From: Vanrija pseudolonga
Taxonomy: Eukaryota; Basidiomycota; Tremellomycetes; Trichosporonales; Trichosporonaceae
Reading direction: 5' to 3'
DNA length: 64,000 nucleotides
Assembly: GCF_020906515.1 (NCBI RefSeq)
Contig: NC_085854.1
Coordinates: forward strand, 1,798,001 to 1,862,000
Within the stretch, counting starts at the first letter, position 1; every line of letters starts with the position of its first letter. Under the pieces are notes generated by a model. It saw nothing but the letters and a program-made list of their open reading frames with translations, did no database searches and was not told the origin of the DNA. The position numbers and the translations under genes were made by a program. Below are positions 1 through 13,336 of the stretch, piece after piece.

Positions 1-3000
1 TGGAAGGTGCCCTTGCGGACCTTGAGGATGTCGAAAAGTCGCAATGGGCCGAGCGTGTCGATCCCGTGGCTCTTGTAGTTTTCCAGCCGCCTTCGCAGGT
101 CGGCCACGACATGGGTGAACGGACTCGGGAGCTTGGGAGACAGCGGTTGGCTGAGGGGTTGGGAAGCCAGTGCGTCATGGAATGATGCAGCAGACGGTGG
201 GGAGGGGAGCGGTGGCGTAACTGGCGGGGCAGTGCTGTTCGCGGACGAGGAGACATTGAAGCTCTCCTTACGGGTTCGGGCAGCGTACTTGCTCCTATCC
301 GCAGCGGGAGGGATATCGATCGAAACCATCGCCGTGACCATCTGCTTGCCGTTGTTGACCCGACGGACCGAAGCGTACTCGGAGAGGATAGAGATGCGGG
401 GGATGACGACCTTGACGTGTTGGTCCTGCATACGAGATGGCAAGCCAGCTCCTTGCTGCTGCACAGGCTCGACGCCATCGTCCCCATTGCCATCCAGGTG
501 TTCTGCGCCGTGAACCGAAGTTGGCCTTCCATTACCCATGACTGGCAATCCTGACGCGTTCTCGCCCCCCATCAATGCGGCGAGCTCTGGTTTGTTCAGC
601 TCGAGTACTACATCTTCCGACTCACTGTTCTTGCCCATACTGCGCTCTCCGCCTGTGCCACTGACTCGCATTGGTTGACGGCAGACACCACAGACACCAA
701 TGTTGCGAGAAGAACCGGACGGCAAGACCTTGCCGTACACGGTGACGAAGCACTCCTAGGCAAGAGTCAGCAGGCTGCCAAGCTGCTAGTTCGACAACTC
801 ACCTCGTGGAGGGCGTGACCACATTCCGGAACGACATGGGGCTTCTCGCCAGGCAGGCGGTAGGTGAAGCTCAGACTCTCACAGCAAATGGGGCACTCCT
901 CCTCGCCATGCTCATCCTCTGCTGAAACAAGAGTGACTTGGTGGGCAGGAGTCGCGACGGCGGCCATCTTGAACGACTCGTACAGCGAAGGGACCGAGCG
1001 TCCTGTTGCTGGGAGACCAGCTGCTGGGGCAGGGACTGGTGAGAGGTGCTCGGGTCCTTCGGTTGCGAGGCGGGGTGAAGGAGCCCGGTTGAGGGCAGCG
1101 AAAGGATGGGCACCCCCCGACTGTTTCGAGTGTCCAGAGGCCGACGACGAGACTGTGCTCGACCTCTCTCCTCGTGTTCGCTGAGAGGTGGTCGGCGCCG
1201 TGTGGGGGCGGCGGCGGGAGGTTGGTCCTTGACCAAAGGCTGGTGGAGGGCCGCGTTCGGTCCCCCTTTCAGACGCGCTCTTGATGCTAATATTATCGCG
1301 GGACGTGCTGGTCGTCGTCCAGGTAGACTCGCGGCGAGAATCACCTGTAGCTTTGTCCTCCTGCCACTCCGATTGACCGGTGTGTGGCTCCTCCTCGAGT
1401 ACGGTGGACACCGGCGTGGGGCGCTCCGGTAGCGTCCAAAGGGCGCTCGAGTTGTTGTAACGAGGAGTAGTGGCGGATTCAAAGTAGTCGCTCGAGTTTG
1501 AAGACACTTGTGAGTAACGAGACGCCCTCCGGCTCTGGTCAAACTGTGGCTGTTCGTCTGGGGAGGACTGAGCGTCCACCAGAGCTGCAAAGGCAGGGCT
1601 CCGAATAGATGGCTTTCGCGGTAAAGGCAGCGCTGGCGGTGGTGACACCACCCGGGGGTGGAAGGGGTGCTCGTGAGGCGGTACCCTTCCCCGTGGTGAT
1701 GGGGGGTTTGGATCGACAGCATCACCTATTGTGTGTTTGTCAGGACGGGGAAACCATAGCACAGGCTGAGAAAACTTACTGTCGCTCTCGCTGCCATGGA
1801 GCATGTGGTACCCAGTGAAGAGGGAGGTCCCGACCGAGCTTGGGGCATGTGTGCCTGCGCTGATGGTCCTGCTCCTATACGAGGGCGAGACGTCTGAAGC
1901 CAGATGCTGCTGCTGCTGCTCCTGTCTCAACACGTACGATGGCGGTGGTGGTGAGAGCGGCAGGAACGGTGGCTTGGGGGAAGGTTCGGGTGATGGCCTT
2001 GGTGAATGCTTTCCCGAGGAGGGTGGCTTTGGAAGCGGACCGAGGCGGGCAGGAGCCGTGTCGTGCAGCGTGCTCATGGCGTCCTCGGTTTGCGAAATGT
2101 CCGAAGTCGTGGTCAGTGCGACGGCGGCGGCGGCGGCGCCCAAGGGTTCAACCGCGAGGTCGTCTAGCGGTGTCGTGAGATCGGGGAGATTGGGCGACGA
2201 GTGAAGGGACGTCGCCAGAGACGACGACGCGTTGGGGGATGCCGCGTGCGACTCCTCACCAAGATTTGGTGGAACTGGCGAGGAACGGAAGGAAGGAGAG
2301 GAGGGGGAAGGAGGGGCGGGGGAAGGTGTCGAGGTGGTGGTGGTGAGAGTGACGGGTGTGGCAGCAGCAGGAACAGGGTCTGTCGTGTGTACTGCGGCCG
2401 TAGATGTGTCGACCTTGTCTTGTGATGATGGAGGGCAGCTGCTGGGACTGGGAGGTACAAGGTCGACAGGGGATAGGGTGGGCGACGAGTCGTCCTTTGC
2501 AATGTAGGGGTCTGGGAGGGGCGGCAGGCGTGTGAGCTCGAGTGGGGTGGGTGGCCTCTGTGTTGGTGGTAGGGCTCGGAGAATGTCAAAGTCACTAAGG
2601 CTGACGCTGTGATTGTTGTTGTGGTGGTGATACGAGAGTTGTCGATGAGGTGTCGGTGTCGTCGTCGTTGTCGTCGTTGCGTGCGTTGCAGAGGACGGGG
2701 TGGTCGGAAGGCTGAGGCTACCGCTGCCGCCGCTTCCCTTGGACGAGTGCATCGACTGTCGCCGCACAGACCAGCTGCTGGCGTGCGTGTTAATAACGAC
2801 GCCACTGCGACTGCCGCCACCACTGCCACCACCACCACACGACGACGACAACGACACTTGCCTGAACCGATCACTCCTGTCGTGCTGCTCTCCTCGTCCT
2901 CCTCCTCCTGCTCGGTCGACCGGGACCTGTTCTCTTGCTCGGGCCAGGTACTGGTGCTGCTGCTGTTGCACGGCTGCGGCTGCGGCGGCTGTGGCGCCTC

Positions 3001-4361
3001 GTGGGGCTGAAGCTTTGACTCGCTCTCCACCGTAGCCACTGTAGCCACTGTCGGGGTCGTCGTCGTCGGGGTGGTGGTGGTGGTGGCGTGTGCTCGGACC
3101 GCCGTGTGCGCCAACGCCATCAGGGCCGGCACCAACGCCAACGGCAGCAACGGCCGCCTCGTCGTCGCCCTCGAATCTCACCACCAAGGGCAGCCCGGGC
3201 TGATGACCAAGGAGGGGACCGTGCGTCGTCGTTTGATCTTGGTCGGCAGGCGACAGTGGCAACAGCGCTTCAAAACTTGTCGGCGAGGGCGACGCTGATG
3301 TACTGGCAGGTACCGAGATGGGGGACGCGCGGGAGTGGTGGTAGTGGTCACCAGCAGCAGGAGGAGCGTGGGTATGCACGGGAACGGGGCGTCGTCGTGT
3401 GCGGGCTGCGGCGCGATGGTGCTGGTCCTCATCGCCCTCTTCAAGATTTACAAACGAGACGGATCGGTGTTTGGGAGTCTGCGCCCCGCTGCTGAGCGAG
3501 AGGGAGCGGCGGAGGGCCGAGAGCGACAGGCGGTGGCTTTGCCTGCTGCTATCGTCTGGGAAGAGGGCCTCGAAACTCTGGAGGGGGCTGCTCGATGCCG
3601 ATATGGGCCCCATCGCTGTCGTCGTGTCCGTGTCCTCGTTATCCGTGTCAAAGTCGAGAAAGTTTGTCGAGGCCGGTGGCAAGGCGAAACAGTCAGAGTA
3701 GTCTTGGAACAGCAGACTCGGCCATGTCTGGCGCCGTCCGGCGTTGTTGTTGCCGTTGTTATCCTCGGACACGGCCGCGTACGGGTGGTAGACTCGCGGC
3801 GCCTCGGCGTCATGGTCGCCAGCGATCAGCGGGGCGTACCGGTGCCGCTGGTGATGCTGCTGCTGGCGGGAAGCAGCCGCCGCCGCCGCCGCCTCAGCCT
3901 CCCACGCCGCCGCCGCCTGAGCATGCTGCGAAGCGAGGGAAGAAGCAGCCAGCGCAAGCGCCGCCGGCGCCGTCGGATGGAGGAGCGGGTCAGCCCGAAG
4001 CGTGGCGGCGAGCGAGGCGGTCCGAGCGGCGCGCGGGTCGTCATGCTGCTGCTCCTTGTTCTTCTTGTCCTCTGCTTCCGGCGGCCCGCCCTCGAGCAGG
4101 TCGTCGCTGGGGTCAGTGTGCACATGCAAAAACTCACGCAGTGAAGAAGAGCTGGAATGTCGGGGTGTGTGCTGAAACAGCTGCGGCGTGCTCGCACTCG
4201 CCGCACACGGCGGCGGTAGTGCTCGCCGACGACGGCAGCGATGGCGACGATGCGTCGGACGACGCCGTGGCGGCCGGGCTGGCGGGCCACTCGGCGGCCA
4301 AGTTGTCCTCGTCGCTACCGTCCACATCGCGCGGCGCACGAGGAGGACAGCACGGGCACAT
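1..4361 (-). CDS. Large RING-H2 finger protein, 3' end cut by window edge
   Basis: Exons read downwards: 4361-4138, 4106-1780, 1725-803, 755-1 (open at the edge), at least 1409 residues. The first two thirds are low complexity (Ser, Pro, Thr, Gln, His and Ala runs). A RING-H2 finger is split by the 756-802 intron: CPIC, then ECGHALHEEC, then CGVC. After it comes a region ending in ENYKSHGIDTLGPLRLFDIL, which looks like the entry to a PH-like domain. RING-H2 followed by PH is the order in Ste5/Far1 pheromone-MAPK scaffolds, so a scaffold or E3 role is an inference. The ATG at 4361 was chosen because a 31-nt intron (4107-4137) joins it in frame to the long exon; an ATG at 4339 opens directly onto the exon but gives an Arg/Pro-rich, less protein-like start. 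The 1726-1779 intron is 54 nt, has no stop, and could be retained. Confidence 0.75.
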
Positions 4362-5435
4362 TGGCGAGCGGGCGGGCGGGGGCGATAGTAAAGTCAGTGT
4401 CAGTGGGAGGAGGTGTTGCTCGCTGGAATTGTGAGTGCCGTCGTCGTCACCACCGCCAGCAGCAGCAGCAGCACATCACACCACGACGGGCGAGGCGAGT
4501 GAGTACGTGCGTGCCTTGCTCCGTCTGTCAGTCGGGCGTTCCCTCTTCGGGTGGCCAGGCCAGCTGAAGGAAGCGGCGCTGGACGGGCGGCGCGTGGGCG
4601 CGCGCGTAGCGGTGCGTAGTTTTTTCTGCGTTCCTTCTGTTCGCGTCGTGTGCGACTCTGCCTGCCTGCTACCTCGCTCGCTCGGGCCAGCGTGCGTGTC
4701 TGCGCAGAGACCCCGCACACAAAAGATGTTCTCGGCGGCGTATGTACGTGTGGCGCTGCACGCGCACTGGGCATGTGTGGCGCATATGGAGCTCGAGCTG
4801 CGTTCCTCGCTTGTTCGCTTCATTCCTTGCCAGGCGCCTTGCTATCTCCCCGGCCGGTCGGTCAGTCAGTGTCAGCTGGGTGGCAGTCAAGGCGCGAGAT
4901 AAGATTCCAAGGGCGCGCGCCCGGCGTGAGGCGTCGGTCGGTCGGTCGTTTCATGAACAATGTGAGGAGCGAGGGGCCACAACTGAGACATTCGCCAAGA
5001 GGTGAGGTCGCGGCCGAACGGGATCAAACGTGGTGCGTGGCGTGCCGTGGCGTGGCGCTGCCTTTCGGCTTAAGTGACCGATGGTGTCGGATCAACGTCG
5101 CCCTTACTCTGGTTGGCTCGCGCCTTGCTCTTTCTTTCCGAGGCGACACGACACGACACGACACTGGATGGTGACAGCCTGGTGATGGTCTGATAGATCA
5201 TGCTAGACATGCTAGATGCGGCGGCGCGTTCCCGAGTGCCGAAGACAAAGACAAAGACGATCCGACACAGGCAATAAAACAGAGACAATCAGCCGATGCA
5301 AAGCCGCCGCTGAAGAGAAAGACAGTCACGCCACGCCGCCCATCGGGCCAGCCGTTCGCTCCGATTCACCGTGTATCAAACAAAAGATCTCAGTTCACTT
5401 TCCGTGCATATGTAGGTAGAGCCTATTTACGACCC
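4362..5435. other. Intergenic; upstream region of the RING gene and 3' side of ATP2
   Basis: No convincing gene on either strand. It holds a short tandem pentamer (CGACA, four copies and a base) at 5144-5164 and pyrimidine-rich tracts. It probably carries the promoter and 5' UTR of the RING gene and the 3' UTR of ATP2. Confidence 0.5.
5144..5164. repeat. CGACA pentanucleotide microsatellite
   Basis: Four perfect CGACA units plus one base, seen directly in the intergenic region downstream of ATP2. Confidence 0.8.
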
Positions 5436-7393
<1,958 letters not shown>

Positions 7394-7782
7394 GTCGCCG
7401 AGGTTTTAGAGAGGGGAGAGAGGTGAGGAGGAGGTAAGGAGAGGAAGGGGTGTAGGAAGAAGTAACAGTCAACTTGGTGGGGAGCACACGTTACCGGGGG
7501 GGAGGGGTGGTGCGGCTGGCCGGCGGATGGGCGCCCTCCTGCACCAAAACCACCCACTCAGAACGGAGAATGGCTGTGAGCCCTCGGGGCAGGTCGCGGC
7601 AGCGCCAGGGTGCGGCGGAGATATGCCCGGGTCATATCCCCGCCAGGCGTGCAGAGCTGTGGCGCCTGTGCATTGCGGATCCAAATGACAACGTGGTATG
7701 GCCTCCACTCCGGCAGGTACCGTGAGGATTGACCAAAAGTCAGAAAGTCATCGATATCGAGACATCATACACACCACGCACA
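7394..7782. promoter_or_regulatory. Divergent promoter region, ATP2 / MRPL25
   Basis: 389 bp between the two start codons. No ORF of note. Both flanking genes encode mitochondrial proteins, so shared control is plausible but only inferred; I see no certain HAP-type site. Confidence 0.5.
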
Positions 7783-8464
7783 ATGAACGCGGCAAGGCGA
7801 TTCCTCACGACAACGGCGACGACATCAAAAGCTGCTGCGGCGGCATCTATCCAGGCGATCCCCGAGGTCGTTGACGCGCGGGTGCTCCCCAATGCGCTGT
7901 TCAACCTCATCCGCCGCAACATTGAGGCGCGTCCAGAGGGCTCGAGTGGGCCCATTCAGATCCGCAACCCCTTCATTGGCATTGCGAAGTGCGTCGAATG
8001 CGGGACGGTATTTTGTGTGCTCAGCTAACTCTCCCCAGCGAGGGCCACAACGGCGCGTGGGTCGTGCCCATCTCGGCACGCCGGCAGAAGCAGTACCTGC
8101 AGCAGTACCCCGGCTGGGCGCTGCCTCCATCGCCTCTGAACCGCGTCGACGAGCCCAAGGCCGTGCAGTGGGTCGACGGCACGCTCGTGACGTGGGAGGG
8201 CAGCGTGCCGGCCGAGAAGAAGGCATTGGGGCTTTACGGCTCGAGGAAGCGCATGTTCAAAGGCCACAAGCACGAGCGCGAGAAGGCTTCCCGCGTGCAG
8301 GAGCGCAAGGATCGTCTCGAGGGAATGGAGAAGCGCATCGAGATGTGGAAGAAGGTGCGTGGGGTGTTGTTACGGTGTATTGTTGTTATTGTTGTGATTG
8401 CTGACGACGACGCCAGACCAAGGAGGAAGCGAAGAAGAAGCTCAAGCCGTCTCTTCCTTTCTAA
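7783..8464 (+). CDS. MRPL25: Mitochondrial large ribosomal subunit protein mL59 (YmL25 family)
   Basis: Exons 7783-7988, 8039-8354 and 8417-8464 give 189 residues. The N-terminus (MNARRFLTTTATTSK) is a likely presequence. The diagnostic stretch NPFIGIANEGHNGAWVVPI, with W and P residues followed by basic SARRQKQYL, matches the fungal mL59/Mrpl25 family as I know it. The C-terminus is Lys-rich (TKEEAKKKLKPSLPF) and is added by a 48-nt last exon. Start chosen at the ATG directly before the presequence; an in-frame upstream ATG at 7729 would add 18 residues without targeting character. Confidence 0.85.
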
Positions 8465-9197
8465 TCCCCTACACATTTTCACTTCTCACTTGTACGAACC
8501 ATGCATGGCAGGTAGCATCAGGCGGGGGGAAGGGGGTGTGGGTGACTCGAGTCGACGTGTGTGACGAGGGGCGCAAGTGGGCGTGAAGTAGCCGGTCGCT
8601 GCCACTTCGTCGAGGAAGATCCCGAGGAAGGTCCTTTGGGGTGTCGTGTGTGCACACACCTGCTTGCTGGCATGTGACGGGGCACAAGGGCAACAACATA
8701 CCTGTTCCAGACCGTCTTTAAACGGGACAATGCCCCGCCGGCCCCGCCAAGTGAAGACGAAGGGAACGAGGCAGCTCAAAGCTTGACGAGCTCGTCGAGG
8801 CATCAACCTGCCACCAGCCAGCTGCCACAAGGTGATCGCCCTTCCCTCCTGCCTTCCCCACCCCAACACTGCACACATATCGCCTTGCATGCATGTACAT
8901 TAGTTCGCTTATACCCACCCCATCATGATGCATGCATTAAATACTGGCCTCTGGTGCACGAATGCACCCAGCACCCACTGGCGGGGATTTTCGGCATTAG
9001 GCCTTGCGGCGCTTTGCGCCAGGCTGCGTCGTCGTAGTCTCTCACCAGTCGTCACCGTACCGTCGTGCCCACAGCCAGAATTGCTTCCGCGCCCGCGAGC
9101 ACCCGAACCACCACGAGCCAACGAAGTACGGCGCATTGCAGCCTTGAACTCGCGGACGAGTGCATCGATCACCACCACACCACCACCACTCATCACC
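8465..9197. other. Intergenic between MRPL25 and QCR7
   Basis: 733 bp with no supportable gene on either strand. It holds the MRPL25 3' UTR and the QCR7 promoter, with CAC-rich repeats immediately before the QCR7 ATG. Confidence 0.5.
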
Positions 9198-10051
9198 ATG
9201 GTTCTCCTCGGCGGTCCCCTCGGCATCTCGTGAGTGTGGGCGCGCGTGCCGCTGGCGCCGGTATACACGCTGACCCCGTTTCTCCCGCTTTCGCCGACCT
9301 CGTGCCCCGCTCGTATCGTACTGTCCGGTGACTCTGCGCAACTCGCCTCGCCTGCACACCCAACTCCACGCCCACAGCTTCGCCAAGCAGATCAAGGCCT
9401 ACTCGGCCGGCCTGTACAACTCGCTCCGCCCCCTCGCCAACGCGTACGCCAACGCCGCTGGCCACCGCAAGGTCGGACTCAAGTACGACGACCTTTTGGT
9501 TGAGGAGCGCCTCGATGTCGAGAAGGTGGGTGCGCGTGGTGGCGTGGTGTGGTGCTGCGTTGGTGCGGTCTGAGCAGGAGGCGGGTGCCCTGAGGACGGA
9601 GGGCGGGGAGGGACGAAGCAGAGAATCATGGCGAGGAGAATGAGGAAGACGACGCCGACACACAATCGGCAACTGTGACGTTGCCGGCCGACACACCGCA
9701 TATCGCACACCGCACCACAACCCCAACTCCCCCTCAACTCGCACTAACCACCCCAGGCTATCTCGCGCCTCCCCGCCAAGGAGGGCTACGACCGTGTCTA
9801 CCGCTTCCGCGTCGCCTTCCAGCAGGACCTGATGCGCCGCCCTCTCCCCAAGGCCGAGTGGGTCAAGGCCGAGGACGTGAGTGGATTCGCGTGTGGGCTG
9901 TGGCTGCAGCCGCAGCTGTAGCCCACACAAATGTACGCAAGCCCTAACACACCCCCAGGACGTCCGCTACCTCGCCCCCCTTGTCGAGGAGGTCGCCCGT
10001 GAGGACGCCGAGCGCGCCACATGGGACACGATCGAGGTCGTCCGCAAGTAA
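9198..10051 (+). CDS. QCR7: Ubiquinol-cytochrome c reductase subunit 7 (complex III)
   Basis: Exons 9198-9229, 9378-9525, 9757-9876 and 9959-10051 give 130 residues, the normal size for the 14 kDa subunit (UQCRB). Recognised by the sequence around GLKYDDLLVEERLDVEKAIS and by RLPAKEGYDRVYRFRVAFQQ, which is very conserved. There is no cleavable presequence, as is usual for Qcr7. It acts on the matrix side of the bc1 complex in the inner mitochondrial membrane. The first coding exon is only 32 nt, and introns 1 and 2 (148 and 231 nt) are long for this genome. Convergent with ANY1, 116 bp apart. Confidence 0.96.
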
Positions 10052-10167
10052 ACCGACCCTGCGTAATCTAGACTGCGTCCTATGCAAAACAAAACGTAAC
10101 GGATATCACATCCATGTGTATGAGTTGAGGGGGTGTGGGTGGGGATGACTTTAGGTCTGGATCGCGT

Positions 10168-11359
10168 CTAGGGGGTTAGAGCACGCTCGTCTCCGGCGTC
10201 GTCACCTAGCGCCAAGGTGTTTGCCGGCTTCTCGGCGCCGTAGTATATCCTCTGGATGAGGACGCCTGGCGTTAGTGCTATGCGGCAGGTGGCACAACGC
10301 ACCAATGTCCCAGCAGATGGTCATGAGGCCAGTCACCTTGAACTGCAGCGGGTTGTTGCGGATAAAGTAGTATCCCGTCCTGCGGCGGTCAGCGACGGTG
10401 CCACGCGGCCACCTACTTGAACGTGTCGCCGAACAGCCAGCCGGCGAGCGTCGTCGACCGGAAGCCGTAGCACGACTTGCGGCGGAAGTTTGAGATGAAC
10501 TGGGGGACGGGGAGGGTCGACTCTGGCTGGTCAGCGCGGGGTGAGGTCCAGGGTGACCCACCAATCGTCAGAGCGAGGTATCCGAGTCTGTTGTCAGTAT
10601 TGCACCGTCGGCCTCGTCTTACACATTAATGTACCTGCATCGTCAGCTTCACGCCTGCGAATACGCACGTACCATCGGAACCGGCCCAGGGCAAACTGCA
10701 GGACAGAGAGCACAACAATCAACCCGGCCAAGAACTCGAGGTAGCTGCCAAAGTTGTCCCACTGCCAGAAGTTGAACGGGCGGCGCCATGCCGGGGCTTC
10801 TGGGGCGGCGCTCTCCTCAGGCAAGAATGCCGTGCGGTCCGTCTCCTCGTCGCCCTCCGCCTCGTCGTCCCGCTCGACGGCCTTGGTCTTGCGCTGCGGC
10901 GAGTAGTACAGGCAGATCCACAGCAGTGCGAGCTGCGAGATGATGAGCAGCAGGGCCTGGACGAGCAGTGCTGCACCGCGTGAGCTTGGCTGAGGCAGGG
11001 GCCACGTACGCGTCTCAAAGTGCTCCCCGAGCCAGAAGAAGACGCGGATCGTACATGCGATGATGATGACGCCGCAGACGTCTACGGGCGGTGTGAGCGG
11101 TGTAGAGTTCGTTAGTCACGCACCATGAGAGAAGCCCGACGAGTCCCTGCAAGTCAGCGAGCTCGTAGCTACGCCTACCTCTTCTTGATAATACTGTAAG
11201 CCTGGAGGGTTAGCTACCTGGGCATGCTTAACCGTTGGCAACCCACCTGGTCGACGTAAACGAGCGGCGGGCTAGAGTCAGCGCCAGCCCAGCGCGCCGC
11301 ACGCACCCGACGGCCATGCCGACCGAAGCAAGTGTCCCGACTACTGCCTCGAAGCCCAT
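10168..11359 (-). CDS. ANY1: PQ-loop membrane protein, Any1/PQLC1 (SLC66A2) family
   Basis: Eleven exons in 1.2 kb: 11359-11307, 11271-11247, 11201-11179, 11146-11124, 11081-11010, 10970-10673, 10634-10623, 10587-10562, 10522-10417, 10379-10303, 10265-10168. They sum to 813 nt, 270 residues, about the family's usual length. The first PQ-like repeat lies around VGPPLVYVDQAYSIIKKRDS; the second holds ESTLPVPQFISNF. About seven hydrophobic segments are visible. In yeast, Any1 acts at Golgi/endosomes and counteracts flippase loss. Exon sizes of 25, 23, 23, 12 and 26 nt are exceptional; the 12-nt exon is inferred because it alone restores frame and the LGYLALTIE motif. Divergent from COX23 with 241 bp between starts. 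Confidence 0.88.
10623..10634 (-). other. ANY1: Predicted 12-nt microexon of ANY1
   Basis: Between a GCAG acceptor and a GTAAGA donor. It supplies the bases for Tyr-Ile-Asn-Val and carries a phase-2 junction on both sides. All direct exon-to-exon joins I tried without it create a stop or shift the frame before LGYLAL. Confidence 0.65.
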
Positions 11360-11600
11360 GCTTGTGGTCGTGTGCAGCGTGCGGAATGGGTGATGCGATG
11401 GACGATATGGAGGCAAGAGTTGCGCGGCCTGGCAACAAGGCTACGCTAACCTGCGTGGGCCCCGCATTGGGCGCTGGCGGCGAGCGACGGGCGGCGGCGC
11501 ACTTTCGTCGTCGCGCCGAAAAGGCATCACCCGGCAACGACAGCCACTTACTCGGCTCACTTCTCTTCGTCGTTCGCTCACGCCCACCCCCGCCTGCACC
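11360..11600. promoter_or_regulatory. Divergent promoter region, ANY1 / COX23
   Basis: 241 bp between start codons with no ORF. It must hold both promoters and 5' UTRs. No TATA box is obvious. Confidence 0.5.
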
Positions 11601-12094
11601 ATGGCCGCCACCCCCGTCCCGCCTAGCACGACGCGCACGCCGCTCGAGTACCGCCCCAAGCCGCCCAGCGAGGACCTGAAGGAGCCAGAGGACTACAAGG
11701 TCAAGTTCAAGGTGCACCAGGTGGGTCGACGAGCTTCAACGAGGACTGCCGTTCCTCGGGTCAGGAGGCAAGGCTGACCAGATACAGAACCACAAGACAG
11801 TCAGCAAGGTGTGTACTGTCCTTGCCGCTTGCATTGTACGCTGCTAACTCCCCCAGTTTTCCGACCCGTGCGAGAAGGCGTCCAAGGCCTCGCTGCAGTG
11901 CCTCGAGCAGACGCGGTACAACAAGGGCGAGGTGGGTGGTGTGCCCAGCACCGCGCGTCATGCTGACTCCTGCAGTGCTACGAGTACTTCAAGGCGTACC
12001 GCGAGTGCAAGGCGAAATGGGTGCGTGTGGTGTGTGAGTGGGAGCTGACGGCCAGCTTGAACAGCGCAAGAATGACCGGAAGAATGGGGTATGA
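11601..12094 (+). CDS. COX23: Twin CX9C mitochondrial protein Cox23
   Basis: Exons 11601-11720, 11788-11808, 11857-11931, 11976-12020 and 12065-12094 give 96 residues. The CHCH domain has Cys52/Cys62 (CEKASKASLQC) and Cys73/Cys83 (CYEYFKAYREC), the twin CX9C pattern of Mia40 substrates. KFSDPCEKA and YFKAYRECK match Cox23/CHCHD7, an intermembrane-space factor for cytochrome oxidase assembly. The second exon is a 21-nt microexon (AAC to AAG), and the last coding exon is 30 nt. No presequence, as expected. Confidence 0.9.
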
Positions 12095-12329
12095 GGGGCG
12101 CAGCGAGGGAGGATCATCGGAGAGAGAGAGGGAGAGAGATGTGCACACAGGAAGACTCGACGCAGACGGGCTCCACGGCCACGGCCACCATTGTACTCGC
12201 GCACAGCGCACATGCAGCACTACTGAACAAGGGCCGAGACGAGCAGGAGCAGACACGACGGGTAGTACAACATTGCATAGATAGCGTGGGCGCGGCTGGC
12301 CAGGACATCATATCGTCGGGAGTCAGTCT

Positions 12330-12975
12330 CTACTCGAGCTTCTCGAGGTAGTCGAGGCGGTCGAGCACGACCTGCTTGCTTGTCTCCTCGATCTCGCCCG
12401 CCAGGAAGACCTCGTCGAGGATGGCGTAGACCTGGGGCGTGGGTGAGCTTTACTTTCCCAAGCGACGAACACCAACGCACCTTGTAGAATGAGAAGACGA
12501 GGTCGAGCTCACACACGTTCTGGAAGAAGGCGTCTGGGGGAAGCGTGAGCGGTGTTACATTCGCGCAGCGTCACCGCACGCACCTAGCACCTCGACAAAC
12601 AGGTGGATCGCCTCCAAGTACGCCAGCTCCGAGTCGTTCGAGTCGACGCAGACGCAGAAGAAGAGGCCGGCGTAGCGGCGGTACACGATCTTCTCGTTAC
12701 GGAACTGCAGTGTCAGCGCGCTCCCGATACAATCCCTCAACCCACCTCGACAAAGTTGGACTGGTACTTCTGGTCGCGGGGCGCGATGAGACGGTGGACC
12801 TCGCCGCGTATCCTGACCTGGCGGGTGAGCTCGGCGCGACGGCAGCAGTTACACACCTTCTCGTCGTCGGCGAATGGGACATACCACTTGGACAGCCGTG
12901 TCTTGCCTTGGCGGTTCTGGGGTCAGCGCGCGCGTGTGGGGAGGTGCTTACTTGGACGAGAATGAACTTGATCAT
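12330..12975 (-). CDS. APS2: AP-2 clathrin adaptor complex sigma subunit
   Basis: Exons 12975-12952, 12916-12857, 12817-12746, 12704-12584, 12533-12481 and 12431-12330 give 143 residues, matching AP2S1 (142). Nearly every block is conserved: [66 protein letters not shown]. The NRQGKTR...WYVPF form and DEVFLAGEI favour AP-2 over AP-1 sigma. It is the small subunit of the endocytic adaptor and helps form the dileucine-signal pocket. Convergent with COX23 (235 bp); divergent from the aminopeptidase gene (361 bp between starts). Confidence 0.95.
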
Positions 12976-13336
12976 CTCGGTGAGGTGGGGGAGGGAGAGT
13001 TGAGGGGAGGGGTGAAAGGGAGTTGGCGCTGCGACTTGCGTGCAGTCGTGTCCGTGTCCGTGTGTGCTGGTCAAATGCTAGATGTGCTGCTGTCGTTGAG
13101 CGAGCCGTCGGAGTGTTGATGCCCAGTTGTGGGTTGTAGTTGCCGCAATGTGAGTCAGTCAGTTGGCACTTGTCAGTGACGACGACGATGGTCACTCTGG
13201 CTCAGGGCACGGGGAATGGCGACTGATGCTGCAGCACGCGACGACCCGCGAGCGGCAACAAGGTTCGGGCCATCTGCCCCATTCACATGGCCATCGCAAC
13301 GAGCGCTGCTCGTTTACACTGCACACTATACACACC
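12976..13336. promoter_or_regulatory. Divergent promoter region, APS2 / dipeptidyl aminopeptidase
   Basis: 361 bp between start codons with no supportable gene. It contains a TGTGTCCGTG-type repeat stretch near 13050. Shared promoter inferred from arrangement only. Confidence 0.45.
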
